This document shows positions 39,351-42,441 of a DNA stretch of 42,441 nucleotides, piece by piece (within the stretch, counting starts at the first letter, position 1; each line of letters opens with the position of its first letter). The stretch is from Clostridium sp. GTDB taxonomy: Bacteria; Bacillota; Clostridia; Clostridiales; Clostridiaceae. The notes beneath the pieces were generated by a model. The model did no database searches, was not told where the DNA came from, and was given only the letters and a program-made list of their open reading frames with translations. The position numbers and the translations under genes are program-made. Where the stretch lies: assembly GCA_031292145.1 (NCBI GenBank), contig JARLHR010000086.1, positions 1-42,441 of the forward strand, given 5' to 3'.

Positions 39351-39578
39351 TCAATCTATTCTTTTTGTACATACTATATCTATACCAGTATTCATTATAT
39401 TTTTACAAATAATATCTCCAATATTAATAGGTGTGCTTACATAAATTCTGCCAAGTACCTTTGAAAATTCTCTCCATAGACATTTTTCTATAGGTTTATT
39501 ACTTTTCACCGAAACAATCCTGTAATTTTGATTTCCTCTCACTCTAACTAAACTTGTAAATACATCTTTAGATGACAT
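39351..39578 (-). CDS. Short DUF1667 protein lacking the N-terminal cysteine module
   Basis: This 75-residue protein matches only the C-terminal part of DUF1667 proteins (VRVRGNQNYRIVSVKSNKPI, then IYVSTPINIGDIICKNI, then TGIDIVCTKR). Full members are about 120 residues and start with a CPxGC-type cysteine motif, which is missing here. The ATG has its own good ribosome binding site (AGGGGG), so it is a real short gene or a shortened one that re-acquired a start. It lies 15 bp after the FAD/BFD oxidoreductase, with which DUF1667 normally co-occurs, along with a second flavoprotein that is absent here. Role: accessory subunit of a GlpA-like dehydrogenase (inference). Confidence 0.7.
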   Translation of the reverse strand: MSSKDVFTSLVRVRGNQNYRIVSVKSNKPIEKCLWREFSKVLGRIYVSTPINIGDIICKNIMNTGIDIVCTKRID

Positions 39579-39593
39579 ATTTATTTCCCCCTA

Positions 39594-40988
39594 TCATATT
39601 TCATTAAATTCTTTAATCCTACCTACCAAAACTTTCGAATCCATAGAATCATCTACTATACTTAAAATACTTTTATCCATTTCCCTTGCTAATATTTTTA
39701 TAATCTTCATATTGCAGTATGAACCATTACAACCTCCAAGACCTATACCAGTACGTCTTTTTACACCTTCAACAGTTCTTGCGCCTAATGGTCTTCTTAT
39801 TGAATCAACAATCTCTCCCTCTGTAATATTGCTACAATTACAAATAACATTGCCATACCTTTTATCTAACGCAATTATTTTATTTCTTTGTTCTTTAGTC
39901 ATATTTCTAAACACATATACATCTCTTTTTCTATCTACATAATCTCTTTTTTTAGTTATGTTCATATTTATTTTAATCTTTTCTTCTATATCCTTTGCAA
40001 TAACCGGAGAAATTGTTACCTTTGCGTAGTGATTCCCAGTAATGCTTATATATCCATACTGAAGATTACTATCATCTATAATCATATTTTTCTCATTGTG
40101 TGCTTCTGTAAATATGCTATTTATTGATTCCTTATTTATATTTTTTAAAATACCTTCAGATAATTTTAATTCGTTCTCTGAACTTAATAATTTATCACTC
40201 TTTATCCCAATTAAATTTCCTTTTAAGGATGTAGGAACATTAACTATAAATGTTTCTTCATCTATATAGTTCATAATAACAGTATTAATATTTTGCTCTG
40301 ACTTTTCATTTAATAATACGCATTTCATTTTTTTATTTTTAACTTTGTCTTTTACTTCATTACGCTTATCATTAAAAATCTCATCAGGTATCGTGTTAAC
40401 TACAAATTTGCAAGTAAACTTATTTTTATTTGTTGTAACCTTAAATCCTTTCGAAATAGATTTAATGTCCAGAACCTCTTCTTCTAATCTAAAATTCACT
40501 CCATTATCTGCTGCTATCTCTGCATAAGATACTGCTAAGTTGTAAGGAGACATTACTGCAACATTCTCTGAATATAAGGCTTTATTTATTTTTATTTTAA
40601 GGTTCGGTTCTATATTATAAATCTGATTATTTTCTATGATATGTATTCCGTCTATACCTCTCCCTTTAGATTCATTATATAATTTTTCAACTATATTAAA
40701 TTTAGTTTCATCTAATTGAAATCTTAATGAACCAACTTTATTATATGTTATATCAAATTTTTCACAATATTTTTTAATTAATGTCATTCCTCTATGCTCT
40801 AATTTTGACATAGCAGCATCTTTAGCTTCTGATCCATCATAAATAATTGCAGTATTAGCATAAGAAATATCATTTGCTATATCATAATTCTTTTCAATTA
40901 AAGCTATATTTAAATTATATTTCGAAAGCTCATATGCAACAGCACATCCAATTATCCCTCCACCTAAAATTAACACATCATAATCCAT
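39594..40988 (-). CDS. FAD-dependent oxidoreductase with C-terminal BFD-like [2Fe-2S] domain (GlpA/LhgO-like)
   Basis: This 464-residue flavoprotein belongs to the DAO/GlpA family. The N-terminal FAD-binding motif is LILGGGIIGCAVAYELSKY (residues 6-24) with Glu at the end of the second strand (ALIEKNYDIA). The C-terminal BFD-like domain (~378-430) has four cysteines: Cys383 and Cys385 (ICNCSN), Cys420 and Cys425 (GGCNGSYC), a [2Fe-2S] site. Relatives oxidise glycerol 3-phosphate or 2-hydroxy acids; this substrate is not known. The sequence between is diverged from typical GlpA. The ATG is two bases after the niaR stop, with its TTGGAGG inside niaR, so the two are translationally coupled. Confidence 0.85.
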   Translation of the reverse strand: MDYDVLILGGGIIGCAVAYELSKYNLNIALIEKNYDIANDISYANTAIIYDGSEAKDAAMSKLEHRGMTLIKKYCEKFDITYNKVGSLRFQLDETKFNIVEKLYNESKGRGIDGIHIIENNQIYNIEPNLKIKINKALYSENVAVMSPYNLAVSYAEIAADNGVNFRLEEEVLDIKSISKGFKVTTNKNKFTCKFVVNTIPDEIFNDKRNEVKDKVKNKKMKCVLLNEKSEQNINTVIMNYIDEETFIVNVPTSLKGNLIGIKSDKLLSSENELKLSEGILKNINKESINSIFTEAHNEKNMIIDDSNLQYGYISITGNHYAKVTISPVIAKDIEEKIKINMNITKKRDYVDRKRDVYVFRNMTKEQRNKIIALDKRYGNVICNCSNITEGEIVDSIRRPLGARTVEGVKRRTGIGLGGCNGSYCNMKIIKILAREMDKSILSIVDDSMDSKVLVGRIKEFNEI

Positions 40989-40990
40989 TA

Positions 40991-41512
40991 TTAATCCTCC
41001 AAATCTGAAACTATAAAATTATGCTTTTTTAATTCTGATATAATTAAATTAATATCATTTTGATTTTCAGCTGCTATTGTATGAAGATGAACTCCGTTTG
41101 TTAATGCAGATAATAATTTTGCTCGCTGTTCTTTATATTTTTGGATAAACTTATTTAACTCATTATAATTTTTAATCATAAGCATTCCTTTTATCTCTCC
41201 ATATAGTGGATGCTCTACTATAACATCTTCAATTATTCCACCATACTTAATCACTATGCTCAATTCATTAAACATTTCCTCTTCTGTATGAGTTACTGCG
41301 ATAATTGCCTTAGCTTTATTTTGATTGGCATTAATTATATACCCATCAGGAGTTGCTATTATATTCTTCCCCTTAGCTCTAAGAATAGCTATATCTTTCA
41401 CTATAACTTGCCTAGTCACAGAATAATTTTTAGCTATAACACTTCCCTTTAACGGTTCCTTGCTATCTAATAATAATTTAATTATACAATCTCTTCTCTC
41501 AATAGAATTCAT
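40991..41512 (-). CDS. niaR: Niacin-responsive transcriptional repressor (HTH plus 3H domain)
   Basis: NiaR represses NAD-synthesis or niacin-uptake genes when nicotinate is available. The 173-residue protein has an N-terminal winged helix (residues ~5-60, EPLKGSVIAKNYSVTRQVIV) and a C-terminal 3H domain (~68-170). The 3H metal/ligand residues are visible: His75 (AVTHTEEE), His142 and His144 (NGVHLHTI), with HPLYGEI at 101-107. Length is normal. nad genes, its usual neighbours, are absent; instead the gene is coupled to a FAD/BFD oxidoreductase. It lies 15 bp after the HD protein gene. Confidence 0.92.
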   Translation of the reverse strand: MNSIERRDCIIKLLLDSKEPLKGSVIAKNYSVTRQVIVKDIAILRAKGKNIIATPDGYIINANQNKAKAIIAVTHTEEEMFNELSIVIKYGGIIEDVIVEHPLYGEIKGMLMIKNYNELNKFIQKYKEQRAKLLSALTNGVHLHTIAAENQNDINLIISELKKHNFIVSDLED

Positions 41513-41527
41513 ATTTACCTCCTATTA

Positions 41528-42037
41528 TTAATTACAATTATCACATATACGCAATATTTCTAAATATTTATTGTCTCCTCTTGTATCATCATCATGATGA
41601 TATTTAACACAATTTATTATATCTAAATCTTCTTCGTTAATACTTTGTAATAACTCTGCTCCAATTTGAGCATGATTATAATAACTTATTATTGTTTTAT
41701 TTCTATTATACTTTAAAAATTTACCACAAGTAATCTTATTTATAATAACAATAATGCTTTTATAAAATATATTTAACTTGATTTGAGATTTTCCTATATC
41801 ATGTAACAATGCACACTTACACATAATATACCTATCAATATTTAGTCTATTATTGGACTTAATATATTCTATTGCGGTATTACATACTCTTATTGAATGT
41901 TGGCGCTCTGATTTAGTAAGTTTCATAAACAAATTCAATTCAGACTGATTAAGATATTTATTTATGATTTCAAAATCATCTTCAATAAATAAAGATTCTA
42001 TTGCCCAATAGAATTGTTTAATTCTATAAAATAGCAT
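41528..42037 (-). CDS. HD domain protein (HDIG type)
   Basis: This 169-residue protein is essentially one HD phosphohydrolase domain, with metal ligands His47 (RQHSIRV), His79-Asp80 (LLHDIGKSQ), His122 (YNHAQIGAELL), and His147-His148 (KYHHDD). It is related to the small clostridial HDIG proteins that act on nucleotides. The substrate is unknown, and it is too short for HD-GYP. The ATG follows GAGGAG at nine bases. It is first in a four-gene unit with niaR, the FAD/BFD protein and the DUF1667 protein. The interval to the tRNA-Ala terminator is only ~60 bp and no clear promoter is present, so read-through from the rRNA operon may contribute (inference). Confidence 0.8.
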   Translation of the reverse strand: MLFYRIKQFYWAIESLFIEDDFEIINKYLNQSELNLFMKLTKSERQHSIRVCNTAIEYIKSNNRLNIDRYIMCKCALLHDIGKSQIKLNIFYKSIIVIINKITCGKFLKYNRNKTIISYYNHAQIGAELLQSINEEDLDIINCVKYHHDDDTRGDNKYLEILRICDNCN

Positions 42038-42094
42038 ATATAATATCTCCTCATATACTCATTTTCATTTAAAATATTTAAATGATTATATAAC

Positions 42095-42124
42095 AAAAAA
42101 AGTTATGAATTACTTCATAACTTT
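42095..42124 (-). terminator. Terminator of the rRNA/tRNA operon
   Basis: A perfect 11-bp stem, AAAGTTATGAA (42099-42109) with TTCATAACTTT (42114-42124), followed on the minus strand by TTTTTT. Confidence 0.85.
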
Positions 42125-42128
42125 ACAT

Positions 42129-42204
42129 TGGTGGAGATAAAGAGATTCGAACTCTTGACCCCCTGCGTGCAAGGCAGGTGCTCTCCCAGCTGAGCTATAC
42201 CCCC
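42129..42204 (-). tRNA. tRNA-Ala (anticodon TGC)
   Basis: 76-nt cloverleaf with encoded CCA. The acceptor stem is GGGGGTA/TATCTCC (G-U pairs), the anticodon loop TTGCACG, the T loop TTCGAAT. It lies one base after tRNA-CAT. Confidence 0.95.
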
Positions 42205-42205
42205 A

Positions 42206-42282
42206 TGGTGGACCTTCAGGGACTCGAACCCTAGACCTACCGGTTATGAGCCGGTTGCTCTAACCAACTGAGCTAAAGATCC
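42206..42282 (-). tRNA. tRNA with CAT anticodon, probably tRNA-Ile2 (else elongator tRNA-Met)
   Basis: 77-nt cloverleaf with encoded CCA. The acceptor stem is GGATCTT/AAGGTCC, the anticodon stem ACCGG/CCGGT has loop CTCATAA. The GGAxCTT...AAGGTCC acceptor resembles Firmicute tRNA-Ile2, whose C34 is made lysidine by TilS, more than elongator tRNA-Met, which starts GGCGG. It is certain as a tRNA; the amino acid is inferred. Confidence 0.85.
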
Positions 42283-42295
42283 CTTTTATAATTTA

Positions 42296-42412
42296 CCTGG
42301 CAACTTCCTACTCTCCCACACAGTCTCCCGTGCAGTACCATCAGCGTAATAGACCTTAACTTTCCTGTTCGGAATGGGAAGGAGTGTTACCTCTATGCCA
42401 TCATCACCAGAT
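42296..42412 (-). rRNA. rrf: 5S ribosomal RNA
   Basis: About 117 nt. The minus strand reads TCTGGTGATGATGGCATAGA at its 5' end and contains CATTCCGAACAGGAAAGTTAAG-type 5S core elements (CCGAAC loop A/C region) and GGGAGAGTAGG near the 3' end. The ends TCTGG and CCAGG pair. It is followed by tRNA-CAT and tRNA-Ala. 23S rRNA must lie beyond the window end. Confidence 0.95.
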
Positions 42413-42441
42413 CATCACAATGAATATTATACTTACTAATG

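Overview
The window is very AT-rich and its genes look like those of a spore-forming, strictly fermentative Firmicute, most likely Clostridium sensu stricto (the C. beijerinckii/butyricum neighbourhood). Signs of this are strong AGGAGG-type ribosome binding sites, several TTG and GTG starts, addAB instead of recBCD, a PUA-less proB, a type II phosphatidylserine decarboxylase, DUF1836 and DUF3783 proteins, and a germination-type Csp/SleC protein. Most genes are ordinary housekeeping chromosome genes. No phage, insertion sequence or CRISPR array was seen. The species call is inference from protein style only.

Layout. 1-2.4 kb: a YkvI-like transporter and a PflX-type radical SAM protein (both +). 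2.4-8.3 kb, all minus: an unusual two-enzyme fusion (Csp-type subtilase plus SleC-type cortex hydrolase), an XRE regulator with a LexA-like C-terminal half that has lost its catalytic residues, a DUF3783 protein, a cyclophilin and glutamate racemase. 8.6-9.8 kb: an HD-GYP c-di-GMP phosphodiesterase (+). 9.8-14.9 kb (minus): a small unknown protein behind a perfect consensus promoter, then carB and carA behind a PyrR-type attenuator. 15.2-19.9 kb (minus): a short-chain dehydrogenase, mgsA, proA and proB, and a hemolysin III family protein. 20.1-24.4 kb: DUF1836 protein, ABC-F ATPase, a TetR regulator (minus) and psd. 24.7-25.1 kb: three copies of a ~122-bp tandem repeat directly before a secreted choline-binding-repeat protein. 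27.4-30.7 kb: tRNA-Arg(ACG), an orphan soluble histidine kinase, a DUF1189-like membrane protein and an L,D-transpeptidase. 30.8-38.1 kb (minus): addA and addB. 38.3-39.1 kb (minus): a duplicated tRNA-Ser(GCT)/tRNA-Ser(TGA) pair, each pair with its own consensus promoter and terminator. 39.3-42.0 kb (minus): an operon HD protein - niaR - FAD/BFD oxidoreductase - short DUF1667. 42.1-42.4 kb (minus): the end of an rRNA operon (5S, tRNA-CAT, tRNA-Ala).

How the genes work together. carAB makes carbamoyl phosphate, and the leader shows pyrimidine-dependent control in full: the PyrR-binding loop and an 8-nt exact pairing between that loop and the 5' arm of the terminator. proB and proA give glutamate semialdehyde. 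AddB and AddA form one helicase-nuclease. murI, the L,D-transpeptidase, the choline-binding-repeat protein and the Csp-SleC fusion all act on or bind the cell wall. The most notable item is the fusion: in characterised clostridia a Csp protease activates a separate pro-SleC during spore germination, and here both enzymes are one polypeptide with the catalytic residues of each intact.
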